A model generated the notes under the pieces. It was not told the DNA's origin. It was given only the letters and a program-made list of their open reading frames with translations, and did no database searches. A stretch of DNA of 64,000 bases. Source: an uncultured Clostridia bacterium (GTDB taxonomy: Bacteria; Bacillota; Clostridia; UBA1381; UBA9506). Of this stretch, positions 49,299 through 58,188 are shown piece by piece; the stretch's first letter is position 1, and each line of letters starts with the position of its first letter. A program made the translations under genes and the position numbers. The stretch covers positions 46,899-110,898 of the forward strand of contig CALYAO010000063.1 in the NCBI GenBank assembly GCA_944393605.1, read 5' to 3'.

Positions 49299-50990
49299 TT
49301 ACATTTGTTCGGGTGCGTCGATGGACAGCACAGTGAGCGCGTTCTTGAGCACCGTCCGCGTCCCGTCCACCAGCTTGAGCCGCGCCGCCCGCAGCGCCGC
49401 ATCCTCCGTGTTGACCCGGCAGGCGTTATAGAACGTGTGGAACGCGGCCGCGAGGTCCATCACATACCGCGTGATGCGGCTGGGCTCGCGCATGGCCGCC
49501 GCCCGCTTGATCTCCTCGGGGAACTCGGCCAGCAGCTTTAAGAGGTCGATCTCCTGGGGCGCGGATAGCAGCGACAGGTCCACGTCCGCCGTCTTGGGGA
49601 CGGTCACGCCGTCCGCCGCGAGCAGGCGGATGATGCTGCAGATGCGCGCATGGGCATACTGCACATAGAACACCGGGTTCTCATTGGACTGCTCCACCGC
49701 GAGATCCAGGTCGAAATCAAAGTGCGCATTTGGCTGGCGCATGTTGAAGTAAAACCGCGCCGCATCCACGCTGGTCTCATCGAGCAGGTCAGACAGCGTG
49801 ATGGCCTTGCCGGTGCGCTTGGACATGCGCGCGACCTCGCCGCCCCGCATGAGCCGCACCAGCTGCATGAGCAGGATCTCAAGCCTGGCCGGGTCAATTC
49901 CCAGCGCGGCCATGGCGGCCTTGAGGCGGGACACATGCCCATGGTGGTCGGCGCCCCAGACGTTGATGACTGTATCGAAATTGCGCTCCAGGAACTTGTT
50001 GCGATGGTATGCGATATCCACGGCAAAGTAGGTAAGAAAGCCATTGGCGCGCACCAAGACATCGTCTTTCTCCTCCCCGAAGTCGGTCGCACGGAACCAG
50101 ATGGCGCCTTCCTTTTCGTAGGTATACCCCCGCTGGGTGAGCTCGTCCACCACGGCCCGCGCCGCGCCGCTCTCATGCAGGGAGCTCTCCAAAAACCACA
50201 CATCATAGTGGATGCGGTATTTTTCCAGGTCCCGCTTTAGCCCCTCCATGTTGCGCTGGAGGGCAAAGGCAACCAGCGTATCCTTCCGGGCACGGCTGTC
50301 CGCCGAAAGCAGGATGTCCCCATGCTGCGCGATGAAGTCCCGCGCATGCTGGCGGATGTCCTCTCCCTGGTAGCCGTCTTCGGGGAAGGGCACCGCGTCC
50401 TCCCCTTGGAGCTCCTGGATGTACCGGGCCTCGAGGGACAGGGCAAACTTTTCGATCTGGTTGCCCGCGTCATTGACATAGAACTCCCGCGTCACATCAT
50501 ACCCGGCCCAGTCCAGCACGCTGGCGAGGCAGTCCCCCAGCGCGCCGCCCCGGGCATTGCCCCTGTGCATGGGTCCGGTGGGGTTGGCGGATACGAATTC
50601 CACCATGATCTTTTGGCCTGCGCCCACGTCCACGCGGCCAAAGGCCTCCCCCTGCGTCTCGATGTCAACCAGCACGGCCTGGATATAGGCCGGGTCCAGC
50701 CGAAAGTTGATAAAGCCCGCACCCGCGACCTCCGCCGCGGTCACGATGGTGCCCGCCGTCTGCATGCGCGCGACGATCTTCTCCGCGATGGCACGGGGGT
50801 TCATGTGCGCTTGTTTGGCCAGCAGCATGGCGACGTTGGTGGCATATTCGCCGAATGCCTTCTCCCGCGGGGCCTCCAGCGAGATGGCGGGGAGCGTTTC
50901 ACAGGAAAAATCCCCCGCATCCTGGCATGCGGTCAGGGCATCGGTTAGGATGCCGGTTACGGTTTGTTGCGTTTTCTCTAAAATGGTCAT
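49299..50990 (-). CDS. argS: Arginyl-tRNA synthetase
   Basis: Class I synthetase, 563 residues. N-terminal Add-1 domain, SANPTGPMHRGNARGGALGD with the HIGH-type HRGN, KMSKS-type MSKRTGK, and the C-terminal DALR anticodon domain ending in PEQM. ATG 50990 follows GAGGGAAG. The DUF1934 gene precedes it at 153 bases; those bases hold no gene. DUF1934-argS is a pairing I remember from Bacillota. Confidence 0.97.
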   Translation of the reverse strand: MTILEKTQQTVTGILTDALTACQDAGDFSCETLPAISLEAPREKAFGEYATNVAMLLAKQAHMNPRAIAEKIVARMQTAGTIVTAAEVAGAGFINFRLDPAYIQAVLVDIETQGEAFGRVDVGAGQKIMVEFVSANPTGPMHRGNARGGALGDCLASVLDWAGYDVTREFYVNDAGNQIEKFALSLEARYIQELQGEDAVPFPEDGYQGEDIRQHARDFIAQHGDILLSADSRARKDTLVAFALQRNMEGLKRDLEKYRIHYDVWFLESSLHESGAARAVVDELTQRGYTYEKEGAIWFRATDFGEEKDDVLVRANGFLTYFAVDIAYHRNKFLERNFDTVINVWGADHHGHVSRLKAAMAALGIDPARLEILLMQLVRLMRGGEVARMSKRTGKAITLSDLLDETSVDAARFYFNMRQPNAHFDFDLDLAVEQSNENPVFYVQYAHARICSIIRLLAADGVTVPKTADVDLSLLSAPQEIDLLKLLAEFPEEIKRAAAMREPSRITRYVMDLAAAFHTFYNACRVNTEDAALRAARLKLVDGTRTVLKNALTVLSIDAPEQM

Positions 50991-51143
50991 TGGTTTCTTC
51001 CCTCATTTCCACGCGGCAAGCCGCGATGGTCTTCATATGTGATATATTGTGATCCTTCAGAATGTTTCAATTGGTATCGCGCTGGCGGTTCGCCCAGACG
51101 GATCCGAGCCCGGCCGGCGCATCATTGGGATGCCCAAAACTGC

Positions 51144-51572
51144 CTAAATGACACCATCTGTCATCCGCCGGAGCGTGATATCCATCCGATTGCGGATGGG
51201 GGGCATGCCGCCCACCTCCATCAGATAGTCCAGCGCCAGCGTCCCGCCGTCTGCGGTCAGCGCGACGTCCATCTGCTGCGTGGTCACGGAGATGGAGAGA
51301 TTGCCGAAGGGCATGCGGTAAAATCCGGTATTTTGGCTGCCCGGCTCGAAAATGAGCTGGGTTTCCAGCCCGCCAAACCGCAGCATGGTAATCCGGTCCT
51401 CCCCCACTTTAAGCGTGGTGGTGGAGGTACCATCTTCGTTTTGGTCTTCAAACTGGATGTAATACAGCGCCCCTTTTTGGACGAGGCTGGCCGGGACGGT
51501 CAGCTCAAAGTCCCCCGTCTCATCCTCCATCTTTCGGACGGCCTTTAGGGTCATCAAAAATGCCTTCTCCAT
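51144..51572 (-). CDS. DUF1934 family protein (YwiB-like)
   Basis: 142 residues, a small beta-barrel protein: VPASLVQKGALYYIQFEDQ, TTTLKVGEDRITMLRFG, QNTGFYRMPFGNLSISVTTQQMDV and a final ITLRRM strand. Function unknown; usually next to argS. ATG 51572 follows AGAGGG and overlaps the end of murI by 53 bases. Confidence 0.87.
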   Translation of the reverse strand: MEKAFLMTLKAVRKMEDETGDFELTVPASLVQKGALYYIQFEDQNEDGTSTTTLKVGEDRITMLRFGGLETQLIFEPGSQNTGFYRMPFGNLSISVTTQQMDVALTADGGTLALDYLMEVGGMPPIRNRMDITLRRMTDGVI

Positions 51573-52398
51573 TGGTATCCCTCTCATACTGCTCGATCTC
51601 AATCTGCTGGAGCGTCTCGGTGATCTCCCGCTCCAAAAATGCGGAGCCCAGCGAGGCAAAATTTTCCACGCTGTCGCTCACAAAAAACTGATACTGCCCC
51701 TCATGCGGTATGCTGTCTGCCAGCATGCTCCGCTGGGTCAGGATGCGGTTTGCAAAGGCCGCGGTCTGCTCGCCGGGGTCCACCAGTGTCACGCCGGGGC
51801 CCATGTAATCCGCGATGACATCCCGGAGCAGCGGATAGTGGGTACAGCCCAAGATGAGCGTATCCACCCCGGCGTCCCGGATGGGGGCGAGATACTCCGC
51901 CGTGACCAGCCGCGCCACCTCCGAGTGGGTATGCCCATTTTCCACCAACGGGACAAACAGCGGGCATGCACGGCTTGTGATTTGGATAGCGGGGTTGGCT
52001 GCGGCGATGCGGGACTCATAGCTCCCGCTCGCAATGGTCCCCTGCGTCCCAATGACGCCGATGCGCCCGTTTCGGGTGGCGGCGACGGCATGGTTTGCCG
52101 CGGCCTCCAGCACCCCGATGATGGGGACGGGGACCTCCCGCTCCACCACGGGCAGCGCGAGGGCGGATGCCGTCCCGCATGCCACAATGATGAGCTTGGG
52201 GTCAAATTGGCGCAGGAAACGGATGTCCCCCCGCACATATTTGATGATGGTCTGCTTGGATTTGGTGCCATAGGGAACCCGGCCCGTGTCCCCAAAGTAC
52301 ACGATGCGTTCCCCGGGCAGCTCCCGCATGAGCTCTTTGACGGTGGTCAGCCCGCCCAGCCCCGAGTCAAAGACCCCGATGACGCGATTGTCAGAAAT
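51520..52398 (-). CDS. murI: Glutamate racemase, probable ATT start
   Basis: Makes D-glutamate for peptidoglycan. 292 residues. Catalytic pair: Cys in IVACGTASA and Cys in LGCTHYPLL; the N-terminal DSG (VIGVFDSGLGGLTTVKEL) is essential and lies upstream of the first ATG (52329). From the in-frame TAA of ddl to that point there is no ATG, GTG or TTG. ATT 52398 is nine bases after AAGGGA (52408-52413) and gives the normal start (M)SDNRVIGVFDSG; CTG 52407 or ATC 52404 are alternatives. C-terminal tail is longer than usual and overlaps DUF1934. Confidence 0.9.
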   Translation of the reverse strand: MSDNRVIGVFDSGLGGLTTVKELMRELPGERIVYFGDTGRVPYGTKSKQTIIKYVRGDIRFLRQFDPKLIIVACGTASALALPVVEREVPVPIIGVLEAAANHAVAATRNGRIGVIGTQGTIASGSYESRIAAANPAIQITSRACPLFVPLVENGHTHSEVARLVTAEYLAPIRDAGVDTLILGCTHYPLLRDVIADYMGPGVTLVDPGEQTAAFANRILTQRSMLADSIPHEGQYQFFVSDSVENFASLGSAFLEREITETLQQIEIEQYERDTNGEGIFDDPKGRPKDGG

Positions 52399-52440
52399 AG
52401 CGATCAGTCCCTTCCTGGTGCCCGCCCGCGCGGCGGACGG

Positions 52441-53508
52441 TTATCGTTTGGGTGCCAGCTCGATGAGGGTGGTCAAAAGCTCCCGGTAGGACAGCCCCCG
52501 CGCCTCCCACAGCTTGGCATACATGCTGATGGACGTGAAGCCGGGCAGCGTGTTGATTTCATTTAAGAGCAGCCGGCCATCCTCCGCCAGGAAGAAGTCC
52601 GCACGGACCAGCCCGAACCCGTCCACCGCCTGAAACGCACGGGTGGCATACTCTGCCATCTGCCGCTGTGTGGTGTCGTCCAGCTCGGCGGGGATGATGA
52701 GCTCTGAGCGGTCGTCGTTGTACTTGGCGTTGTAGTCATAAAACTCCGCGGCGGGCCGAATCTCCCCCGCACAGGACACCGATATGTTCTGGTAATCCCC
52801 CAGCACGCTGCACTCCAGCTCCCGGCCCACGATGGCCTCCTCAATGACCAGCTTGCGGTCATGCAGGAGCGCGGTCTCCAGCGCACGCCGAAGCTCCGCC
52901 TTGTCCTTGGCCTTGGTGATGCCCACCGAGGAGCCCGCGTTGGCGGGTTTTACAAAGCAGGGATACCCGAAGGATGCCGTGATTTCGGCGTCGATGTCGT
53001 TGAGGTCTCCCAGCGAGCAGTCCTTTAGTGCGAGGTATGCCGCCTGGGGCAGGCCCTCCTGCGCGAACAGCCGTTTGGCAAACACCTTGTCCATGGCCGC
53101 CGCGGAGGCGAACACGCCGTCCCCCACATAGGGGACACCCGACAGCTCACACAGGCCCTGCACGGTCCCGTCCTCGCCGTATTTGCCGTGCAGCACGGGA
53201 AACACCACGTCGATATGTACCACCGTGTAATCCCCGTTTTTGTTCATGACGATGAGGCCACGGTGATGGGGGTCGGGGGACAGGACACACCGCTTGTTGT
53301 GCTCGTTTTCCCACTCGCCCGACTCAATCCGGTCCACCGGGCCTTGGTAATAGAACCACCGGCCCCGGCGGGTGATGCCCACCTTAACCACCTCATACTT
53401 TTCGGGATCCAGGTTTTTTATAACAGAAGCAGCTGAAACACAGGAGACCTCGTGTTCGGAGGACTGTCCGCCGAACAAGACACATACGACCATCCGTTCC
53501 ATTTTCAT
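52441..53508 (-). CDS. ddl: D-alanine--D-alanine ligase
   Basis: 355 residues, ATP-grasp. Motifs: VLFGGQSSEHEVSCVSA near the start, FPVLHGKYGEDGTVQGL, FVKPANAGSSVGITK, and the metal-binding LLNEINTLPGFTSISMY near the end. ATG 53508 has AAGGA eight bases upstream; ATG 53502 with AGAGGG is nearly as good. First gene of ddl-murI-DUF1934-argS, a mostly cell-wall precursor group. Confidence 0.96.
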   Translation of the reverse strand: MKMERMVVCVLFGGQSSEHEVSCVSAASVIKNLDPEKYEVVKVGITRRGRWFYYQGPVDRIESGEWENEHNKRCVLSPDPHHRGLIVMNKNGDYTVVHIDVVFPVLHGKYGEDGTVQGLCELSGVPYVGDGVFASAAAMDKVFAKRLFAQEGLPQAAYLALKDCSLGDLNDIDAEITASFGYPCFVKPANAGSSVGITKAKDKAELRRALETALLHDRKLVIEEAIVGRELECSVLGDYQNISVSCAGEIRPAAEFYDYNAKYNDDRSELIIPAELDDTTQRQMAEYATRAFQAVDGFGLVRADFFLAEDGRLLLNEINTLPGFTSISMYAKLWEARGLSYRELLTTLIELAPKR

Positions 53509-53622
53509 CGCCCTCTTCCTTATTTTGTCGCGGCGCAAAAAAACGCCTCATATGTCATGTATATGGCGGATCAGCGCCCGTTATGTGGGCGCCATGCCGC
53601 CGAAAACATCCAACAGGCTTTT

Positions 53623-53651
53623 ATTGTATCACAGTTTTCGGGTGTTTGCAA
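53623..53651 (-). promoter_or_regulatory. Promoter of the ddl-murI cluster
   Basis: Minus strand TTGCAA (53646-53651) and TACAAT (53623-53628), spacer 17, about 115 bases before ddl. Confidence 0.7.
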
Positions 53652-53674
53652 TGTCAAATTGCCGCGAAATGACG

Positions 53675-53704
53675 TTGCAAATGCCCCGCAGAATGTGGTA
53701 CAAT
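53675..53704 (+). promoter_or_regulatory. Promoter of the small membrane protein-dCMP deaminase genes
   Basis: TTGCAA (53675-53680) and TACAAT (53699-53704), spacer 18, back to back with the ddl promoter. Confidence 0.65.
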
Positions 53705-53731
53705 AACAGCAGAAATGGAGGCGGAAATCCG

Positions 53732-54010
53732 ATGAGTATCTTTGAAGCGCTCATGTTGCTGTGTTTTGGGGCGGCATGGCCATTTTCCATCTACAAATCG
53801 TGGAAGGGCAGAAGCAACGCGGGTAAGAGCGCGCTGTTCATGCTGATTCTGCTGGCGGGGTACCTGTTTGGTATCCTCCACAAGGCGCTCTACAGCTTTG
53901 ATTTTGTGATTTTTTTGTATGCCCTAAACATGCTGATGGTGACGACGGACCTACTGCTGTATGTGCGCAACGGCCGGTATGCCAAAAAAAACACGGACAT
54001 AGAGGCATAA
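53732..54010 (+). CDS. Small three-helix membrane protein, SemiSWEET/PQ-loop-like
   Basis: 92 residues, three membrane helices. The start ALMLLCFGAAWPFSIYKSWKGRSNAGKS resembles the first helix and loop of SemiSWEET sugar transporters, with WPFS in place of the usual PQ. Transport function is inference. ATG 53732 is ten bases after GGAGG. 41 bases before the dCMP deaminase gene. Confidence 0.78.
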   Translation: MSIFEALMLLCFGAAWPFSIYKSWKGRSNAGKSALFMLILLAGYLFGILHKALYSFDFVIFLYALNMLMVTTDLLLYVRNGRYAKKNTDIEA

Positions 54011-54051
54011 ATCGCCCAGCGCGGCAACGGAAAACGGGGAGGGAGAAAAAC

Positions 54052-54540
54052 ATGGAACGCAGAGACAAAACCAATTATTACCTGGATATTGCACAGACGG
54101 TGTCCGAGCGGGGCACCTGCCTGCGCCGCAACTACGGGGCCATCATTGTGAAGAACGATGAGATCATCTCCACGGGGTACACGGGCTCCCCGCGGGGCCG
54201 CAAGAACTGCATGGACCTGGGCTTCTGCATGCGGCAGAAGATGAATATCCCGCGGGGGGAGCGGTATGAGCTGTGCCGGTCGGTGCACTCGGAGGCCAAC
54301 TGTATCATCAGCGCTTCCCGGCGGGACATGATCGGGTCGACGCTCTACCTCGTCGGGGTGGATGCCGTCACGGGGGAGATCGTGGAGAATGCGACCAGCT
54401 GCGCCATGTGCAAGCGCATGATCATCAACGCGGGCATCGCGGAGGTGGTGGTGCGGGACCGCGGCGGCGTGTACCGGACCATCCGCGTCAAGGACTGGGT
54501 GGAGGACGACGATTCCTTGAGCGGGCAATTGGGCTATTAA
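54052..54540 (+). CDS. Deoxycytidylate (dCMP) deaminase
   Basis: 162 residues. Zinc site H79-x-E81 in VHSEANCI and C117-x-x-C120 in SCAMCKRM; TGYTGSPRGRKNC and RGERYELCRSVHSE are typical of dCMP deaminases (ComEB family). Converts dCMP to dUMP for thymidylate. ATG 54052 follows GGGAGGGAG. Extra cysteines (C23, C53, C59, C75) may bind a second metal, as in related enzymes. Confidence 0.93.
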   Translation: MERRDKTNYYLDIAQTVSERGTCLRRNYGAIIVKNDEIISTGYTGSPRGRKNCMDLGFCMRQKMNIPRGERYELCRSVHSEANCIISASRRDMIGSTLYLVGVDAVTGEIVENATSCAMCKRMIINAGIAEVVVRDRGGVYRTIRVKDWVEDDDSLSGQLGY

Positions 54541-54558
54541 CCAGAAGGAGGCAGGCCG

Positions 54559-55812
54559 GTGGAACATGCAGATGTGGCGGTGGTGGGCGCAGGTGCGGCG
54601 GGGCTCATGGCGGCGGGCAGCGCGGCCATGTGCGGCGCGCGCGTGGTGCTCCTGGATAAAAACCCCGGCAACGGCAGGAAGCTGCTCATCACGGGCAAGG
54701 GCCGCTGTAACCTCACCAACGCCTGTGACATGGCAGATTTTGTAAAAAACGTGCCCGACAACGGCCGGTTTTTATACGGCGCCTTTGCCCGGTTTACCAA
54801 TGAGGACCTGCTGGCCCTGTTGGGGCAGTATGGGCTTACCACCAAGGTGGAGCGCGGGGGCCGGGTGTTCCCCACAAGCGACCGGGCTGCAGACGTGCTG
54901 GCGGCGCTGGAGCGGTTTACGTTTGTAACGGGGCAAGTGACCCGCGTGACGGGATGTGTCGCGTCGCTGGTGCTGTCGGAGGGCCGGGTGTGCGGCGTCC
55001 GCCTGACGGACGGGCGGACGGTTGGGGCCTACTCTGTCATTGTCGCCACAGGGGGCGCGTCCTACCCCCAGACGGGCTCTAGCGGGGACGGATACCGCCT
55101 CGCCGCCCAGGCGGGACACACGGTGGTGCCGCCCCGGCCCGCGCTGGTGCCGCTGGAGACGGCGGAGAGCTGGCCGCAGGAGGCCATGGGGCTGTCCCTG
55201 CGCAACATCGGCCTGCGGGTGACGGATGAGACGGGCCGGACGGTATATACCGACTTCGGGGAGCTCATGCTGACGCATTACGGCGTTTCGGGCCCCGTCG
55301 TCATCAGCGCAAGCAGCCACCTGACCGACATGGACGCGCATACCTACCGGCTTTGGATGGACCTCAAGCCCGCGCTGGACGAAGGGACGCTGGACAAGCG
55401 CGTGGTGCGGGACTTTTCGGAGAACCAGAACCGGGACTTTGCAAACAGCCTCTCGGGGCTGTTCCCCAAAAAGCTCATTCCCGTCATGGTGCGCCTGTCG
55501 GGCATCCCGCCTCACACCAAGGTGCATGACATCACGCGGGAGCAGCGGACGGGGCTGGTGCGGCTCATGAAAGCCCTGCCCCTCACCGTCACGCGGACGC
55601 GGCCCATCGCGGAGGCCATCGTGACGTCGGGCGGCGTCGCGGTGGACGAGGTGGACCCAAAGTCCATGGCGTCCCGCCGGTGTGCGGGGCTGTATTTTGC
55701 GGGGGAGGTCCTGGATGTCGCGGGGTACACGGGCGGCTTCAACCTCCAGATCGCATTCTCCACGGGCTGGTGCGCGGGGGAGCATGCGGGCGCCGCGGCA
55801 TTTGACGCATAA
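54559..55812 (+). CDS. BaiN/HI0933-type FAD-dependent oxidoreductase
   Basis: 417 residues. N-terminal FAD motif VVGAGAAGLMAAGSAA (G10, G12, G15), then GKGRCNLTNA characteristic of this family, GRVFPTSDRA, and the C-terminal GLYFAGEVLDVAGYTGGFNLQIAFSTG. The natural substrate is uncertain; BaiN reduces bile acids in gut Clostridia but most homologues are unassigned. GTG 54559 follows AGAAGGAGG. 18 bases after the dCMP deaminase. Confidence 0.93.
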   Translation: MEHADVAVVGAGAAGLMAAGSAAMCGARVVLLDKNPGNGRKLLITGKGRCNLTNACDMADFVKNVPDNGRFLYGAFARFTNEDLLALLGQYGLTTKVERGGRVFPTSDRAADVLAALERFTFVTGQVTRVTGCVASLVLSEGRVCGVRLTDGRTVGAYSVIVATGGASYPQTGSSGDGYRLAAQAGHTVVPPRPALVPLETAESWPQEAMGLSLRNIGLRVTDETGRTVYTDFGELMLTHYGVSGPVVISASSHLTDMDAHTYRLWMDLKPALDEGTLDKRVVRDFSENQNRDFANSLSGLFPKKLIPVMVRLSGIPPHTKVHDITREQRTGLVRLMKALPLTVTRTRPIAEAIVTSGGVAVDEVDPKSMASRRCAGLYFAGEVLDVAGYTGGFNLQIAFSTGWCAGEHAGAAAFDA

Positions 55813-55878
55813 GGGTACTATCCCGCCCCCCTTCTTCATATACTGCTATCAGCAGAAATGGGGAAAGGGGGCTTTTTT

Positions 55879-56331
55879 GTGAGGAGAAGCAGGGGGGTAT
55901 TCCGGCTGCCATGGCCCCGGCGGAGCATCCGCCATGTGCTGATGGGGCTGTTTTGTGCGGGAGTGGTGACGGTTGTGGGAGCACAGGTGTGGCTGTACCA
56001 TACGGGTTCTGGCGTGCTGCCGGCGGAAGCGGGGCTTGCGGCGTCCATCGCGGTGACGCTCCGGCTGGCGGATGCACAGCCCACCGAGGAGATCGCCATC
56101 TTGGTAAACGGGCAGGAGCGCATCCCATTTTCGCAGGAGACCGTCACCGTCACCTGCCCCAACGGGACGCTGCTGGAGGCGGACGGCACGCGATACCCGC
56201 AGCCCTTCTCGGTGCTCATCGACGCGGTGACCGACGAGGGCGTCCTGTTGCATGAGGCGACCGAGGTCAAGGTAAACCGGGACATCAAGACCATCGGGCG
56301 TGCGCTCATCCGGATGCCGGGCGCAAGTTAA
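55879..56331 (+). CDS. Membrane-anchored hypothetical protein
   Basis: 150 residues: basic N-terminus (RRSRGVFRLPWPRRS), one membrane helix (VLMGLFCAGVVTVVGAQVWLY), then an extracellular beta-rich part (EEIAILVNGQERIPFSQETVTVTCPNGTLLEAD). No family recognised. GTG 55879 sits seven bases after AAAGGGGG; the ATG at 55858 has no ribosome site. A terminator follows directly. Confidence 0.65.
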   Translation: MRRSRGVFRLPWPRRSIRHVLMGLFCAGVVTVVGAQVWLYHTGSGVLPAEAGLAASIAVTLRLADAQPTEEIAILVNGQERIPFSQETVTVTCPNGTLLEADGTRYPQPFSVLIDAVTDEGVLLHEATEVKVNRDIKTIGRALIRMPGAS

Positions 56332-56362
56332 CAAAAAAACACCCTTGCGGGTGCTTTTTTTG
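56332..56362. terminator. Bidirectional terminator
   Basis: CACCC, TTGC, GGGTG flanked by A and T tracts, between the convergent hypothetical and AIM24 genes. Confidence 0.85.
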
Positions 56363-56363
56363 T

Positions 56364-57050
56364 TTAGTCGTTGTTTTTGGCGGGCAGGAATGGAATGATA
56401 CGACTGGCAAATTTTGGCAGATTGATGGTCTGCAGGTACACCTTGCCCGGCCCTGTGAGGGTGGTCAAAAACAGCCCTTCCCCGCCGAACAGGATATTTT
56501 TAAAGCCCTTCACGGTCTCCACCGCATACCCCACACTCCCCTCAAACATGGCCACGTTGCCCGTGTCCACCTTGATGGTTTCCCCCGGTGCGAGCGAAAG
56601 CTCCCGGACGCTGCCGTCCAGCTCCACAAACGCCTGCCCCGTGCCGCTAAGACGCTGAAGCACAAACCCCTCGCCGCCGAACAGTCCGCCCGTCATGCCC
56701 TTTGTCACAAAGGCGGACAGGGTGACGCTCTGCTGCGCACATAAAAACGCGCTCTTTTGACAGATGTACTCCCTTTCGCCGTCCAGCGTCAGACACAGAA
56801 TGCTGCCCGGGAAGGAGGAGGCCAGCGTGATGCTCTGGCCGGGGCGCGTGGCCGTGTAGGTCGCCATGAACAGCGAGTCCCCCGAAAACATCCGGCCCAG
56901 CCCCTTGAGCAGCCCGCCGCGCATGTTGGTTTCCATTTCAATGCCATCACTCATCCAGCTCATGCCGCCCGACTGGGTATAGATGCACTCCCCTTCGTCC
57001 AGCCCGATGGTCACGGCCGGCAATGTTTCCCCAAAGATCTCATACTGCAT
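56364..57050 (-). CDS. AIM24/TIGR00266 family protein
   Basis: 228 residues, all-beta (double-stranded beta-helix-like). Family marks: VTIGLDEGECIYTQSGGMSWMSDGIEMETN near the start and LFGGEGFVLQRLSGTG and ILFGGEGLFLTTLTGPG repeats. Function unknown; the yeast homologue affects mitochondrial membrane organisation. ATG 57050 follows AGGGTGG. Confidence 0.93.
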   Translation of the reverse strand: MQYEIFGETLPAVTIGLDEGECIYTQSGGMSWMSDGIEMETNMRGGLLKGLGRMFSGDSLFMATYTATRPGQSITLASSFPGSILCLTLDGEREYICQKSAFLCAQQSVTLSAFVTKGMTGGLFGGEGFVLQRLSGTGQAFVELDGSVRELSLAPGETIKVDTGNVAMFEGSVGYAVETVKGFKNILFGGEGLFLTTLTGPGKVYLQTINLPKFASRIIPFLPAKNND

Positions 57051-57174
57051 GCTGCCACCCTTCTTTCGTTTTTTTGCTTTCAGTATATCCGAAAAAGAGG
57101 CTTATTGCAATCGTTATTTGAAAAAACCGCCCCTGTGGGCGTCTTTTTTGCCCCGCAAAAAACAAAAAAAAGGT

Positions 57175-57203
57175 TTGCCATCCGCGGGAAAATAAGGTAT
57201 AAT
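57175..57203 (+). promoter_or_regulatory. Sigma-A promoter of pgsA
   Basis: TTGCCA (57175-57180) and TATAAT (57198-57203), spacer 17. Upstream of it (57051-57174) only a possible hairpin CCGCCCCTGTGGGCG near 57127 is seen. Confidence 0.85.
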
Positions 57204-57209
57204 AGAAAA

Positions 57210-57429
57210 CAAGTGTATCTGCGGCTGGGAACGCATCTGCACCACACAGCGGTTTATGGCAAATCAGGAGGAAGGTTCGGACAAGCTGTGTCAAAACGCC
57301 GGCAAAAAAGAGACCATGTGAAGGCGTACGAATAATGTTTATTATGTGAGATAAAGGATTACAGCCCTGCGGCGGGCAGTCTGGCGGCTCGGCCAAATGG
57401 GGCGATATGGAAAAAAGGGGGCATAAGGG
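57210..57429 (+). ncRNA. Long structured leader of pgsA, unclassified
   Basis: 220 bases with a chain of stems: ACACAGC (57243-57249) with GCTGTGT (57285-57291); ACGCC (57296-57300) with GGCGT (57323-57327); ATAAT-GTTT-ATTAT (57332-57345); AGCC-CTGC with GCAG...GGCT (57363-57389). A GGAGGAAGG sits in the first loop, followed by a possible 15-codon frame from GTG 57290. No known riboswitch consensus was recognised. The pgsA ribosome site AAGGGGG follows at 57415-57421. Confidence 0.5.
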
Positions 57430-57984
57430 TTGAACATTGCCAACATCTTAACATGCATCCGGTTTGTGCTAATTCCGGTCTTTGTGGTGGTTTTTCACGT
57501 GGAAGGCTCTGTAAAGGCCTGGTCTGCGATTATTTTTGTGACGGCAAGTCTCACGGATGTCTTGGACGGCTATCTCGCAAGAAAGTATCATTTGATCACC
57601 AATTTTGGCAAGCTGATGGACCCGCTGGCGGACAAGGGCATGCAGATCGCGGTGCTCATCTCCATGGTTTTGTCCGACATGGTGCCTGTCTGGTTCATTG
57701 TGGTGTTGGTCCTAAAAGAGGTGCTTATGGTCGCGGGCAGTGCCTATCTGTATGCGAAAAAGACGGTGGTGCAGGCCAATCACCTGGGCAAACTCAACAC
57801 GGTAGTGCTCTTTGTGGTGATCATGCTGCTGCTCTTCTTCGGCGGGACGATGCCGGGCTTCTTAAAAGGGCTGCTGTTGATTCTGTGTGCCCTGCTCAAC
57901 CTCCTCGTGGTGGTGGGGTATGGGTACCGGTATTTTATCTATCGCAATCAATTTCAAAATTATTTAGGAAAAGGGGAACAATAG
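57430..57984 (+). CDS. pgsA: CDP-diacylglycerol--glycerol-3-phosphate 3-phosphatidyltransferase
   Basis: First step of phosphatidylglycerol synthesis. 184 residues, about five membrane helices, with the complete CDP-alcohol phosphotransferase motif: D43, D46, G47, A50, R51, G60, D64, D68. The start is TTG, eight bases after AAGGGGG. Followed without a gap by a small membrane protein gene. Confidence 0.95.
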   Translation: MNIANILTCIRFVLIPVFVVVFHVEGSVKAWSAIIFVTASLTDVLDGYLARKYHLITNFGKLMDPLADKGMQIAVLISMVLSDMVPVWFIVVLVLKEVLMVAGSAYLYAKKTVVQANHLGKLNTVVLFVVIMLLLFFGGTMPGFLKGLLLILCALLNLLVVVGYGYRYFIYRNQFQNYLGKGEQ

Positions 57985-58188
57985 ATGGAGCGTTTGGAAA
58001 TCATCGCATTTGTAATCCTCATCATCGGGGCCGTGATCGCATTTTGTGCAAAGCCGTTTTTAAAACTGATCCTAGGCGCCGACAATGTCAAGGATTCACA
58101 CATCTACATCATGAAGATTCTGGGCCTTTTGGTAGTGATTGTGGGGGCCGCAATCGTGTTTATTTCGGGAGGGACATTCGGTGGCTGA
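57985..58188 (+). CDS. Small membrane protein of unknown function
   Basis: 67 residues, two membrane helices ([21 protein letters not shown] and [19 protein letters not shown]) joined by a charged loop [12 protein letters not shown]. Not recognised. ATG 57985 follows AAGGGG and directly abuts the pgsA stop; its end overlaps the valS start by eight bases, so it is wedged in a coupled operon. Confidence 0.82.
   Translation: MERLEIIAFVILIIGAVIAFCAKPFLKLILGADNVKDSHIYIMKILGLLVVIVGAAIVFISGGTFGG

Noticed and set aside
57256..57321. A 21-codon upstream frame (ATG 57256) in the pgsA leader
   Set aside because: No ribosome site precedes it; it is probably chance.
57210..57429. SRP RNA or RNase P RNA in the pgsA leader
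   Set aside because: GGAGGAAGGTTCGGAC resembles fragments of both, but the SRP GGUCCGGAAGGAAGCAGC core is absent and the length is far too short for RNase P RNA with its paired conserved regions missing.
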